From Anastrepha obliqua (taxonomy: Eukaryota > Arthropoda > Insecta > Diptera > Tephritidae), in assembly GCF_027943255.1 (NCBI RefSeq), contig NC_072894.1, forward strand, positions 61,507,601-61,571,600: a DNA stretch of 64,000 nt, written 5' to 3'. Each line of letters starts with the position of its first letter. The stretch's first letter is position 1. A model generated the notes under the pieces. It had not been told where the DNA came from, ran no database searches, and was given only the letters and a program-made list of their open reading frames with translations. This document shows positions 46,672 to 57,170 of the stretch, one piece after another. A program made the translations under genes and the position numbers.

Positions 46672-46957
46672 TTTTATAACAACTAACCCTTTAACATCTA
46701 ATTTTTTTGATGAAATGCTGTATTGAAAAATATTTTTACCCGCCTCCCATGGTCGTGGCTATTGACTATGGATAAAGCGTAAAACTTGAAACACAGCTTT
46801 ACTGAAATAATTAGTTTTCTCGGTGATCGATGTCTCAAAAATTATCGACCAAGCAATTTACAGTCTTTGCTCGTTGTCAAGGTGACATTCCACACTAAAA
46901 AAATTCTTTGATGTTTTCGGTTTCTTTCACTCAATTGAAAGTTACTGGTCGTTAACA

Positions 46958-47265
46958 ATGGAAGTCAACAAAAAGAAAAATCGGTACAATCGGGTTTTCT
47001 TTGATAAAGGCAAAAAATGCAAGTCAGACCGTGAAAATGTGAATGGAGTTTATGGTGCCGATATTGTAAAAGCTAATTAGGTGAAATTTTGGTTTCTTCG
47101 ATTCTGTTCAAGCACTTTTGATGTTAAAGAAGATGTAGATAATGTCGAAAAAATTCACAAAAATAATTGAAGTTGACCGGCATGTCAGTAGTCATACCAT
47201 CGCTCAAGAGCTAAGGATCGACCAACAAAATTGTTTAAACCATTTACTAAAAAAATGTATGTAAA
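46958..47265 (+). pseudogene. mariner transposase fragment, N-terminal HTH part
   Basis: Plus strand from ATG 46958: MEVNKKKNRYNRVFFDKGKK, then VNGVYGADIVKAN, a stop, VKFWFLRF, then in another frame KIIEVDRHVSSHTIAQELRI and DQQNCLNHLLKK. Same family as 19400-19682, and shares its sequence around the start codon. The catalytic domain is missing. Confidence 0.75.
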
Positions 47266-47474
47266 AATAGTGCACTTCTTCTTCTAATGTTTGTTATAAC
47301 TGAGTTTCTTTCATTCCCCAAATTAACAGCCAGCCGAAATTGAATTTTGAATTTTGCTGAAATGTGCGGTGTGGATACCACAACTTTACTTATGTAGAAC
47401 GTGATGTCCAAAATAAACAGGACTGAGCTAAAATAGAAACGACAGGAACTTTGTTCTGATAACTTCGAGTTTAT

Positions 47475-48473
47475 TTATTCAAAATAGTTCACTCTGGCCT
47501 CGATACTTTGTTTTGTACGATCTAAAAGCTTTTCAAAAGAGTGTTTCAGGTCATTAACCGGAATGTCCTTCAGGATGTCGGTACAAGTCCTTTGTTGCCT
47601 TTACGGGCGCAAAACATTTTCCCTTCATGGCCAAGTGCAATTTCCGAAAGAGTAGAAGTCACTGGGAGCTATATCAGCCGAATACGGTGAATGATTGATG
47701 GTAAAAATACGATTTGGTCAAAAAATCAGTCACAAGAGTGGATCGATGAGATGGTGCATTATCATACAATAAGCGCCAGCTTTCTCCATCGCAGTATTCA
47801 GGGCGAATTCGATGAAACGCCACACTTCAAAATGCCAAGATAGAAAATTGTATTGACGGTTGGCACGAACTCCTTGTTGTCAATTCCCTTGGAATTGTAG
47901 AAACAAATGAGCATCGATTAGATTTTTAACTTCTCCAAACGCGGGTTCTGGGTGGTGCATCGTCTGGGGTCTTCCATTCGGTACTTTGACGCTTAGTTTC
48001 AGATTCATGTTGAAAGCACCACGTTTCGTCACCAACTACAATGTTGTAGAGGAAATTTTTGTCTTTTCTCGCCTCTTTAATGATGACTTTCGAACGCTGA
48101 GCGATTTTTGGTCCTCAGTTAACTTGTGCGGAATAAAACGTGCACAGACCTTTCGTAAGCCCAAATAATCAGTTAAAATGCGAAGTTAAGGAGATATTCC
48201 ACTCCGATACCATAAATTTCAACGATGATTTTGGTTTATTTTTGATAAATTTACGAACAATTTCGGTGGAGTTTTTGGTGATTACTGATTTTGGGCGCTC
48301 CGTATGTTCATTGTCATTTATGTCCTCATAACCATCTCTGAAACATGTAAACCACTCATGAAGTCTGGCACGACGCAGACAAGCACACAGTTTTTGTATC
48401 AATTCAAATGTTTTGATAAAAGTTTACTGATTTTAAAACAAAATTTGATATTAGCTCTTTGTTTGAAACTCAT
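47475..48473 (-). pseudogene. mariner transposase, near full length, decayed
   Basis: Read on the minus strand from ATG 48471-48473: MSFKQRANIKFCFKI, then ARLHEWFTCFRDGYEDINDN (first HTH), SVITKNSTEIVRKFIKNKPK and LKFMVSEWNISLTS (second HTH). The linker and first-aspartate region follow (FCTRFIPHKLTED-like, then DETWCFQHESET-like, with frameshifts). Then FYSKGIDNKEFVPTVNT-like, RWRLLYDNAPSHRST-like (His before the second aspartate is Tyr), and the C terminus PVNDLKHSFEKLLDRTKQSI, ARVNYFE and stop. Different from the mariner of copies 1-3 and from the long-repeat mariner. Inverted repeats not identified. Confidence 0.75.
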
Positions 48474-49341
48474 TTTTGTACCGATGGCACAAACATACTG
48501 ACACTTTAGACGCAATAACTTCGCTTCCACTGAACCGAATGGCAGGTGGTCCAGTAAAGTCTAAAGCTCTTCTTCTATCTTTGCTGTACTGCTTATATAT
48601 ATATATATTTTTTTTTTTGGCTGCTGCATAGTTCAACTGTTGTCTGAGGTGGGCAAATAATATTGGTTTATTTCTAATGAAAATAACTGTGGTTGAATTT
48701 CATTTAGTATATAAATTTCAAATACATATACAAAAACTAGTGAATATTGTTTACCAAGAAGCAACATTTAACTTGTGGCTGCAAAAATACATAAAAAATT
48801 AGAAACAAAATAAATTACTTAAATCTATGCCATAACAACTCTGTTCACCAACATTCAAGTATATACATAGTTTATATACGAATACATATATGTATATATA
48901 TTTATATATGTATAAAGTAGTGCAAACTAGTTCATCCATTGTTTTTATTACTGTTTTTATTTTGACTTTTACTCGCTGCATTAGCAGCAGTATCATATAT
49001 GATTGGCGTACGACGCCATTTGCAAAAATTATGAATGGATGATAGGATGATTTTAATTTTGCGGCATCTTGTACAAATATGAGTACGAAAAAGCTGTATG
49101 CTCAACATTATTTTAATTTGGCATAAATAAGTTTGTATATAACTGATATAACTGTGTACGAATGCTTAAATAATCCCAGATTAGATTATATATATACAAA
49201 AAAAAAAAATACCGCCAAAAACTGCCTGGCTGAATAACTTCGTGAACGGCGCAAATAAATAGACAGTAGATCATACACTGCACGTATTAAATATCCAAAT
49301 TTTTGATTTCATTTACTAACTACTATATTTTTTATATTTAC
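48474..49341. other. Spacer and start of host intron, TA microsatellites
   Basis: TA/TATATG microsatellites at 48590-48620 and 48840-48920. The stretch left of 49341 is intron of the minus-strand host gene. No second exon could be identified in the window. Confidence 0.45.
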
Positions 49342-49491
49342 CTGAATCCTAGCAGCAACACGCTCGCCGTTATAACGATTCGGTATAAACCAGCCTTTTG
49401 TCGAACCGGTAACGAGCACAATACCGAGAAAAAAGAACATAATTAACGCGGTTATCAGCAATTTCGCGCGCGTTGATATAACCATCGCCAT
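49342..49491 (-). CDS. First coding exon of an unidentified membrane protein gene
   Basis: A 50-codon exon on the minus strand. The start is in a strong insect context (AAAACAATGGCG), and the exon ends at CAG with the intron starting GTAAA, a good splice donor in phase 0. The peptide has a short basic N terminus (MAMVISTRAK) followed by about 20 hydrophobic residues (LLITALIMFFFLGIVLVTGS) and then a polar stretch with GWFIPNRYNGERVAARIQ. This looks like a signal anchor of a type II membrane protein (glycosyltransferases and sulfotransferases often start so) or an uncleaved signal peptide. I do not recognise the gene. A three-codon upstream reading frame (ATG at 49522-49524) lies in the presumed 5' untranslated region. 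It is the only well-supported host coding sequence here. Confidence 0.65.
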
Positions 49492-50505
49492 TGTTTTCGA
49501 ATTATTATTATTTTATTCACTCATTGCAGAATATATGCAGAAAATATTATTTTAATACTTTAAACTATTTACACAACTCGCGATTTTTTTTTTTTACTAA
49601 ATACGAATATTTTTTATTCGTATAATTTTTTTGCAATATGAGGTGAAATTGCTTTGTTAATTAAAATTAATTGCACTAATTTATATATTGAAGTGGAAAT
49701 TTCGACTAATTTGAACAAACTTTGTGCGCACTTTCCAACTTTTAAGCGCGAATGAACACTATGAATTTCGTTGGCTTAATTTCTTAACAATTTTAATGAT
49801 AATTGATTGTTTTTGCTCGATTTTAACACTTGCATCACTTTTGTATATTTATTCATATCTTTTTTTGTTTTTTATTTCATTTGTTCTGCCCTTGCTGAGT
49901 ATAAATACTTGCTTAAACTTGCCTCGGTTCACTTTGCAATTGATGCGATTTTCAGAAATCTTTTTAATTCAATACTTCAAAAGTCTCATTTTATGTACGT
50001 GTAACACTTCTAGTTTTATTTTCTTTCATTTTTATTGATTACGGGAATTGTATTTTGATAGTCTTTTTTTGTTCTTGATCGTAATTGATATGGGTAATAG
50101 CTAATCAAGTAGATGAAAGAAGCTCCTTAATAAAAAAGTAAGTAAATTTAACAGCTAGGAGATTTCTCAATCTAACTACGAGTATCATTTTTTTATCAGG
50201 TGCATGTTTTTAGTTAATTGCCTTAAAAAGTTGTGAAGATTTAACTAGTTCATCAAAAAGGTTTTGTGTTAATTTTACTTTTGGAAGATATGCAACACAT
50301 ATTGATTTCACAGCAGACGCTATCAAAACTAGTTCTGAGCACTTTCATATTACATAAAAAGTACACTCAAAATTATGCAGTGAAACAAGAAGCGAAATAT
50401 GAAACTTACCAAATGCACGCAAAACCAAAAAAATTCTAAAAGTTCGGATATAAGTAAATCTACATCCGCAATTTTTTTCAATTTTTTAAAGTTTTAAAAA
50501 TAGAT
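49492..50505. other. Presumed 5' UTR and promoter of the minus-strand gene
   Basis: AT-rich. The transcription start of the host exon should lie here, perhaps near 49700-49760, where the sequence is briefly more GC-rich (GTGCGCAC, GCGCG). No TATA box or initiator could be fixed with confidence. Nothing else seen. Confidence 0.35.
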
Positions 50506-51250
50506 TTGAGTTTGGCACAAGGAGTTTGTATTAAATTTTGCGTTAAAATGGATTCAGTGATGAGAAAACTAAATGATACAAATGTAGTGGCAGTACGTCG
50601 ATATAAAACTTTGATGAAACCATCAAGAAAGTCAGAGAAAATTTTGAAAATAACCCGAATTAGCCAACAGAAAACTGGTAAAAGACTTTAATGTCGCATA
50701 TGAATCCGTTCAAAATATTATACTTAATGATTTGAGCTTGCGTCGTGTTGCTGCAAAGTTGGTTCCACGGGATACGATTTTCAAACAAAAAGGGGCCACG
50801 TTGACATTGCTAAAGACAAAATTTCCAAGGCTGAATCCAACCCAACATCTGGAAACGAGACGTGTGTTTATGAGTGCTACACGCAATTCAGACCTCAGAC
50901 GAGTAAGTGGAGAGCTCCGACTGAATCAATACCAAAAAAGCCACATGATCATTAGTCCTTGTTTTTTTGTATGCATTGCAACGGTATTGCCAGAAACTCA
51001 ATAATTTAATGAGGTCTATTATTTGGGCGTTTTGAGACGTTTACGTGAAGCAATTCGTCAAAAAAAGCATTTGTGGGAAAACAACTCATGGATGCACCAT
51101 GGTAACGCACCATCGCTCATTCCCATCATTATTCGTCAATTTTTGGCCAAGAACGAAACGAATTCCACCCAACATCCATCGAAATTTGCCTAATATGGTT
51201 GCGATGGTCTGGCACTTTTTTACATCAGAAATAGCAGTTTGCCTAGGTAT
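50506..51250 (+). pseudogene. mariner transposase, decayed
   Basis: Plus strand. LAQGVCIKFCVKM is the mariner N-terminal block (QR.CIKFC.K); FNVAYESVQNIILNDLSLRR and VAAKLVP match the second HTH and linker. Then, near 51020, VYYLGVLRRLREAIRQKKHL, WENNSWMHHGNAPSLIPI and IIRQFLAKNETN give the second-aspartate region with Gly in place of Asp in HHDNAP. The frame breaks before the third aspartate. Related in style to the long-repeat mariner at 13982-14918 but without its repeats. Confidence 0.7.
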
Positions 51251-52290
51251 GAGAGTATAAAGTCTCACTTAAGGATGCGGGGAAATATGCGTTTGTTTTC
51301 AGTAAAGGTTTCACAACTTAGTGAGTTCTTAACCGATTTTTGAAAATAAGAATTTGCTGAGTAATATTAAAAGTATTTGTTTTTTTATTAATTTAAGACT
51401 TCTAGCTTAGCCTTAGCCTGGACTATAGCTTCTTTTTGCATTATTGCTAAAAAACATCGCCAAAGCTGAAAAAGATGAAGACAGTGAAAAAGAAAATTGT
51501 GTTTGAAGCGAATGTACACACAGATTCCTTATTTATCACATACACTATTCTAAAGGCTTTTTTCTGAAACCAGTAAGAGATTTGAAGTAGATCAAATCAA
51601 ATAAGTTTTTATGAGTGTCTCCATATTTCGATTCTTTTTTTACTCAACAGAGAAACTACAAAGAAAATAACATCAGCACTCTGGTGAGTTTTCTCAATTA
51701 ATTTTGTAAAACTGAGTTAAGGATACCAGAAATATGTGTATCCGAGGAGGGTGTAAAGAAGCTATATAAAAGAGACACTTCTGAAACAAGGGTCCACGTT
51801 GGATTTCTAATTATATTTTCCATTCTTTTTTATGTAACTGATTTTAAATACGTCTTATTCGCTTCACCGACAGTATTTCAAAATTGTTAAAATTACTAGT
51901 TCAATTGCCTCAAGGTAATCGTATCATATTAGACTTATACTTATTATGAATGTTTAACTAAACAAAACTAAGCAACAAAACTGTACTAACTTAATCTAGC
52001 CTTATCTTAATTTATCTAACCCATCCTAACTTCACCTAATGTAACCTTATCTAACCTCGCTATAAACAAAAAAATCCCGCCAACTTGCTACAGTGTCAAA
52101 ATAAACATTTTTTTATTATTAATGTAAAAAAGTTATTCAAAAACAAAGAGGATTAACTTTTTGTCACCTTGTAGTTGCAGACAAATTACACATTTTTAAC
52201 AATAGTGAGTAGTGTTGTGAAGCCATCAAACAGCGGGGCAACACCACAATTTTCTTCCATCTATTAAAATTTCTTCTATATAGTTAAAAT
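51251..52290. other. Spacer, no supported gene
   Basis: Nothing recognised. A run of AACCTNATCTAACC-like words at 51990-52060 is short and irregular. Confidence 0.4.
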
Positions 52291-52535
52291 GCCAAAACCA
52301 TCTATCGCATTTTCCTGAGCTAAAGTTCATTTCGGCATCATAGTGAATGAACTGGCGGACGAAGCAGCCAAAGAAATCGAAACCCTGTATAATAATCTGA
52401 AAAGCAAAGAGTTCCCCCTGAGTTACGTTAATCGGCAAATTAACAAAGAAACGCTTAAGGCTTGGCATCCTGATTTTCTAAAGGAACCAAAGGGCAGTGG
52501 CACAAAAATATTTTTCCCAACGAACCAAAGAAGGT
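52291..52535 (+). pseudogene. R1-like retrotransposon: RNase H end and C-terminal part
   Basis: Plus strand. AKVHFGIIVNELADEAAKEI matches the last RNase H motif (K.H.G..GNE.ADE.AK). It is followed in the same frame by SKEFPLSYVNRQINKETLKA, WHPDF and GSGTKIFFP, the usual block after RNase H in R1-like elements. It is directly followed by SINE copy 8, which may have truncated it. Confidence 0.7.
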
Positions 52536-52559
52536 AAAAACTTGCATGAGAAAATAAGT

Positions 52560-52728
52560 TGTCAGGCAATGGCAAACCTCCGAGTGTATTTCTACAATGA
52601 AAAAGCTCCTCATAAAAATATCTGCCGTTCGGAGTCGGCTTGAAAGTGTAGGTCCCTCCATTTTGTGGAACAACATCAAGGCGCCCACAAATAGGAGGAG
52701 GAGCTCGGCCAAACACCCAAACAGGGCG
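52560..52728 (+). repeat. tRNA-derived SINE copy 8, 3' half
   Basis: Plus strand. Well preserved from GTCAGGCAATGGCAAACCTC through CCGTTCGGAGTCGGCTTGAA and ATAGGAGGAGGAGCTCGGCC to the tail hairpin ACACCCAAACAGGGCGT. The head is missing. Confidence 0.9.
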
Positions 52729-52754
52729 TATATATATATATATATATATATATA
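52729..52754. repeat. (TA)n tract at SINE tail
   Basis: Uninterrupted TA dinucleotides between the tail of SINE copy 8 and an inverted SINE tail. Confidence 0.95.
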
Positions 52755-52780
52755 ATTGACGCGTACGCCCTGTTGGGTGT
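52755..52780 (-). repeat. Inverted SINE tail fragment
   Basis: ATTGACGCGTACGCCCTGTT followed by GGGTGT is the reverse complement of the SINE tail (ACACCC, loop, GGGCGT, ACGCGTCAAT). It faces copy 8 across the TA tract, giving a tail-to-tail arrangement with no second SINE body. Confidence 0.8.
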
Positions 52781-53115
52781 AAAATTATTGTAAAATTACC
52801 CAGTTTTTAACCAGCTACAAATCTTGCAAAGCGTACTTAAAGCGCTTTATCATCCTCGAAGAAAACAATTTTGGACGCTATCATATCAGCAAAAAAGATT
52901 ATCATCCCGTCTCATATTATAACAATGGATATGAAAATAAAATGTGAAAAAGGGTTAAAAAGATATAAAATTTATAAAAATGTCGCGTCCATATCACAGG
53001 CTTATCAATGCTGATTGGTATGACATCAATTGAGTTTTCTCAGTGTACCCTAAAAAATGTATATCTACACTTATTAGTTAAAAGTTTCAGATTTTGCTAA
53101 GTAAAACACAAAATA

Positions 53116-54432
53116 CAGGGTGGCGCACGAATCGTGCTACAAAAACAAAACGTAATAACTTTTTTTCTGTGTGAGTAATCGGCTTTTTTTTTTTATTTTG
53201 CAGATTAGTATTTAGATTTACAAAAATGGAGGCTTGGGATACCGAAAAGAGGATTTGGATAGTGCAGCGGTACCATGCTTTGCAGTCCATCATTTCCGTC
53301 CAAAGGGAATTTAGGCGGGAGTTTGGCGGCACTCCCCCGAGCAGATGGACCATTATGAGGCTGGTGAACATGTTTGCTGAATCTGGAAGCATCGCACGCA
53401 CACCGTATCATCGAGATCCCCATGTTCGGGTCGAAGCCACAATCGCGGCTGTAGCATCGTCAATTCAGGCAAATCCAAGAGTTTCGACTCGTAACTTGTC
53501 GGCGCAAATTGGAGGTAGCAGACGGTCATTGCAGCGGACAGTTCATGATGACTTAAACTTGTTTCCGTACAAAGTTCAAATCACAAGCAAATTAAACCCT
53601 CTGGATTTGCCTATTCGCCTGGAATTTTGCCAAAAAATTATTGAAATGGCCGAAGAAGACAACAACTTCATAAATTGCTTGTTTATGTCTGATGAGGCCC
53701 ATTTTGATCTAAACGGCAATGTAAACAAGCAAAATTGCCGTATATGGAGTCAATCAAATCCGCAAATACTCCATGAGATGGAACTGCACCCAGAACGAGT
53801 CACAGTGTGGTGCGCAGTTTCATCAAGGTGCATTGTCGGGCCATACTTCTTCGAAAAAACGGTGTAACAGCGACTGTAAATGGGGACCGTTATTTAAACA
53901 TGTTGAAGGAGTTTTTTTATCCAGAACTGCGGCGAAGATTTATCCCTTTTAACAGCATTTGGTTCCAGCAAGGTGGAGCAACTGCACATATAGCCAAACC
54001 GGTTATGGAGGAGCTCCAACGAAAATTTAGAAATAAATTGATATCCAGAAATTCCACTTTCCGCTGGCCCCCAAGGTCACCTGACCTCACTGCACCAGAT
54101 TTTTTTTTATGGGGTTATCTCAAACAAGAGGTGTATAAAGCAAAACCAAGTAATTTGACTGAATCGAAGCAGTCCATCACAACAATAATTGTGGCGATCC
54201 CGACTTCAACCCTTCAGTGCGCAATGAACAATTTTCTCATCAGGTGTCGCATATGCGTGAATGAGCATGGAGGTCATTTACGTTCTATTATTTTCAAAAC
54301 TAATTACTAATTACTAATTACATAAAATTAAATTGAATTATCTATACAATAAAAACACAAAACGTTAAATACATTGATTAGAAAAAAAGTTATTACGTTT
54401 TGTTTTTGTAGCACGATTCGTGCGCCACCCTG
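53116..54432 (+). mobile_element. DD41D (rosa-type) element with perfect 53-bp ends
   Basis: A 1317-bp element flanked by TA (53114-53115 and 54433-54434). Its terminal inverted repeats are identical for 53 bp, beginning CAGGGTGGCGCACGAATCGT. Despite perfect ends the single gene is broken. It is the most recently inserted DD41D element of the window. Confidence 0.93.
53226..54310 (+). pseudogene. DD41D (rosa-type) transposase, frameshift and D-to-G change
   Basis: The first frame (53226-53867) starts MEAWDTEKRIWIVQRYHALQ and holds the HTH region (about residues 10-115), the linker and the first catalytic aspartate D156 in LFMSDEAHFDLNG, then HPERVTVWCAVSS. At the A run near 53853-53858 one A appears to be missing, and the frame passes to the one ending at 54310. 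This continues with WFQQGGATAH, where the second catalytic aspartate of the usual QQDGATAH is Gly (codon 53972-53974). The third follows in SPDLTAPDFFLWGYLK with exactly 41 residues between, defining DD41D. The C terminus CVNEHGGHLRSIIFKTNY is intact. Not functional. Confidence 0.93.
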
Positions 54433-54644
54433 TATATGATATTTCTTCACCTGTATCCACTCGCAGGCAGTATTATTTTAAACTATTTTACATATCCAAG
54501 GAGAAAAAAATCTAAACTCCCCTAATCAAACAAGTTTTACGCACCTATATGTCTTTTTTCTAATTATTACGCATTATAAACGCATACAATTCAGTAGTGA
54601 ATAATTCCTAAATTGTATTAAAATTATTTATGTTTGTATTGAAA

Positions 54645-54895
54645 ACGATTTCAGAGCAGCATATCGCACAATTCGTGGTTTTTTCATGGAAATAATTGTC
54701 CGAATGAGTAGACAATGCAACGTTTGGTGACAAAATGTCAATAAACTGGATCTGTTGAAGATAAAAAAAAGGAAACACAAATCTAGACATCCTATTGAGA
54801 GCAAAGTGTTGCTAATCAACCTTCAACATCGATATCAAGGGTTATCAAAAATTAAATATTCGTGAAACGACATATTCGCAATACGAAGAATATTT
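54645..54895 (+). pseudogene. DD41D-type transposase, N-terminal scrap
   Basis: Plus strand. DFRAAYRTIRGFFHGNNCPN, stop, TMQRLVTKCQ, stop, TGSVEDKK matches the first HTH of the family (FRA.YR.LR.FFG.HNRPTE.TI..LV.KF..TGS). QPSTSISR and, after a frameshift, YQKLNIRETTYS match the second HTH. The rest is missing. Distinct from the 53116-54432 element. Confidence 0.65.
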
Positions 54896-55104
54896 GGAAA
54901 GCAAAAAAATGTTTATTTTATAAATATTTATTTGCTCATGGTAACGGACGTCTTCCGTAAGAGGCGGCTAAAATATTAGTTGTAGTCGTCATTGTATCAA
55001 AAATTGTTGAAAACATAGAGCTGAAAGAAATACTCAGAATCCATGAAGGGAATTATTAAAACAAGTATAAATTTATATGCATTTATGAAGATATTTTTAA
55101 AAGC

Positions 55105-55230
55105 AGGCAATGGCAAATGTCCGCGTGTATTTCCACCATGAAAAAACTCATCATAAAAAACCATTTGCTATTCAGAGTCAAGACGCACACCACAAATAGA
55201 AAGATCCATCATGGGAACCAGTCAAACAGA
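55105..55230 (+). repeat. tRNA-derived SINE copy 9, 3' half, deleted
   Basis: Plus strand. GCAGGCAATGGCAAATGTCC, GTATTTCCACCATGAAAAAA and AAGACGCACACCACAAATAG match the family; an internal deletion removes the ACAAATGGAGG block. Ends before the hairpin. Confidence 0.75.
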
Positions 55231-56712
55231 GTCAGTTTTTTATTTTTGTATTCAAAAATTTAGCAGACCTTCTGACTCCTCCATCTTGTCTAACTGACAC
55301 TGATGTTGACAGTTTTTTCACACTCAAACGGAGGTCAATTCGGTATAATTAATTTAGTGCGTCTATTAACAAGAAGTTTTGCAGGATGCTTACAAACTAT
55401 ATTTTCGCAGCTTCACATCGGCAATACAATTAAGGATATAAAGATATGACTACCAACTTCTTGTGGACTGAATTTGAAGACAATTCATCTTTTTTCTTTT
55501 TTGGCGATGTGAATTATCCGCATCGGGGATGAGATAACTTTCCCATTTTTTAATTACTAATTTATCTATTGCTTAAAGCATGTTTGGACAATTCTCACAC
55601 AAACTGAAGGAATTTTTGGGCATTCTTAGTTGAATTCAATATTATTTATTACTCACCTCTACATAACTAATTAAAAGCCTTAATCTTTACCTTCTTTTTC
55701 ACAACTTAGTTTCCCATTGTAATGATCAGACAGTAACAGAAATCCTGTTAGCCGGTTGGTTGATGGGAAGAGTTATAAAATTTTGAGACAGAACAAGTCA
55801 CAAACAATAAGTTTTTGTATCACTTATTGAAAGAAGTCGCATGCTGTCATTCCTTTAATACACGAGCCCGTTGTTATGAGCTTTTGGCCATATGTGGACT
55901 GTTTTTTATTTAGTTTTTCAGCAGCTTTTTCGCTTTTTCAGCAACACAGCATACAATCTCGCACCCACACAGACGTATGTATATGCATACAAATAATTAC
56001 ATTAGGACGTTTCAATTCGTAGCGAAAGATTCCTATCAGTTTCGGATTCTATATGAAATTCTAAGAAAAAAGTTTATTAAAACATATTTCTTACATAAAT
56101 TTTTAGACCATCAAATCTTAATATAGTAATCTACTTTTAGAGAGACTTATGCCAATGAAGATAGGAAGTAGAAAACATACAGCGCTTGTTGAAAGTAAAA
56201 GGGGTCTCAAACAAAGTACATTGTAATTCCGTGGTTGATTCTTAACAAAACTTAATGATTTGAAGTAAATTTTGAAAATCAGTTTTTGAATTATTATTAT
56301 TATTATTGTAATTTTCATTGGCTTTCCCACAGTTTTGTTTGAATTATATATAAAAAAATTATATACAGCTGCTTTTCCTATTACAATGTTAAAAAGTTCC
56401 ACATTATTTGCTTCGTAGCGTCATCATGGAGAGCTTTAAATAAAGCAAGCACAAAGCAAAATAAATTCAACGAAGGATTAAAAATATTTCTAAGCTTAAA
56501 TTGTATCATTATAGTACTTTGGTCAAGACAGCTTCTTTTAAAATTAAGAGCTATATGATTAACTCTTTTCTTGGAATGCTTTAAAGAATCCCAAAATCCT
56601 AAAATTGTAGGAATGATGACGAAGAACATTGGACCGCCCTAATATTATAAGCAAATATATCTATATATATATATATATATATAAATAAACAAATATATAT
56701 ACATATATACTA
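55231..56712. other. Spacer, TA-rich toward the end
   Basis: No supported gene. GCGATGTGAATTATCCGCAT followed by CGGGGATGAGATAAC near 55505 resembles the palindrome region at 25770-25800. A (TA)n tract at about 56655-56710 is the insertion site of the next element. Confidence 0.4.
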
Positions 56713-57168
56713 GGGCGGGTCGAATTAAATATCGCTCATTGCTCTGTGAAAATCTTATTCTAGGGATCAAAATAAGAAATTTTGCCGAAGGAACCATACC
56801 TCTAAAACGAATTCTGATGTCCCCCAATTTCAAAATATCACCATTTTTGGTCTTTACATGAAAAAATCAGCTAAATGGCTATGTTTTTTCTTTATTTTTA
56901 TTTATTTATAATAATTTTTATTATTTATTTATAATAATATCTATTTTTTTCTCCTAAGAAATTTATTTAGCCAGAACATATGTAAATGAAAAAATTAATT
57001 TAAGTGAGTTATAGAAAAGAAACTAAAAAGTTCAACCCAAATTGGGGGACATCAGAATTCGTTTTAGAGGTATGGTTCCTTCGGCAAAGTTTCTTATTTT
57101 GATCCCTAGAATATGATTTTCACAGAGCAATAGGCGATTTTTTTGCCTCCCCACAAATCGACCCGGCC
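56713..57168. mobile_element. Foldback MITE with long inverted repeats
   Basis: A 456-bp element flanked by TA (56711-56712 and 57169-57170). The two arms are inverted copies of about 120-150 bp: GGGCGGGTCGA, ATTGCTCTGTGAAAATC and ATACCTCTAAAACGAATTCT on the left recur reversed on the right. A poorly paired AT-rich loop lies between. No coding capacity. It sits inside a TA-rich microsatellite. Probably a Tc1/mariner-mobilised MITE, given the TA duplication (inference). Confidence 0.85.
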
Positions 57169-57170
57169 TA

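Noticed and set aside
48841..48920. CRISPR-like or regulatory array in TATATG repeats
   Set aside because: Simple microsatellite without spaced unique sequence, in a eukaryotic genome.
53087..53423. Minus-strand frames of 104 and 72 codons
   Set aside because: Shadows of the DD41D transposase gene on the plus strand.
1..55230. tRNA genes suggested by A/B-box matches
   Set aside because: The matches lie in the heads of the interspersed SINE and do not fold into a full cloverleaf with an acceptor stem; no true tRNA gene was found.
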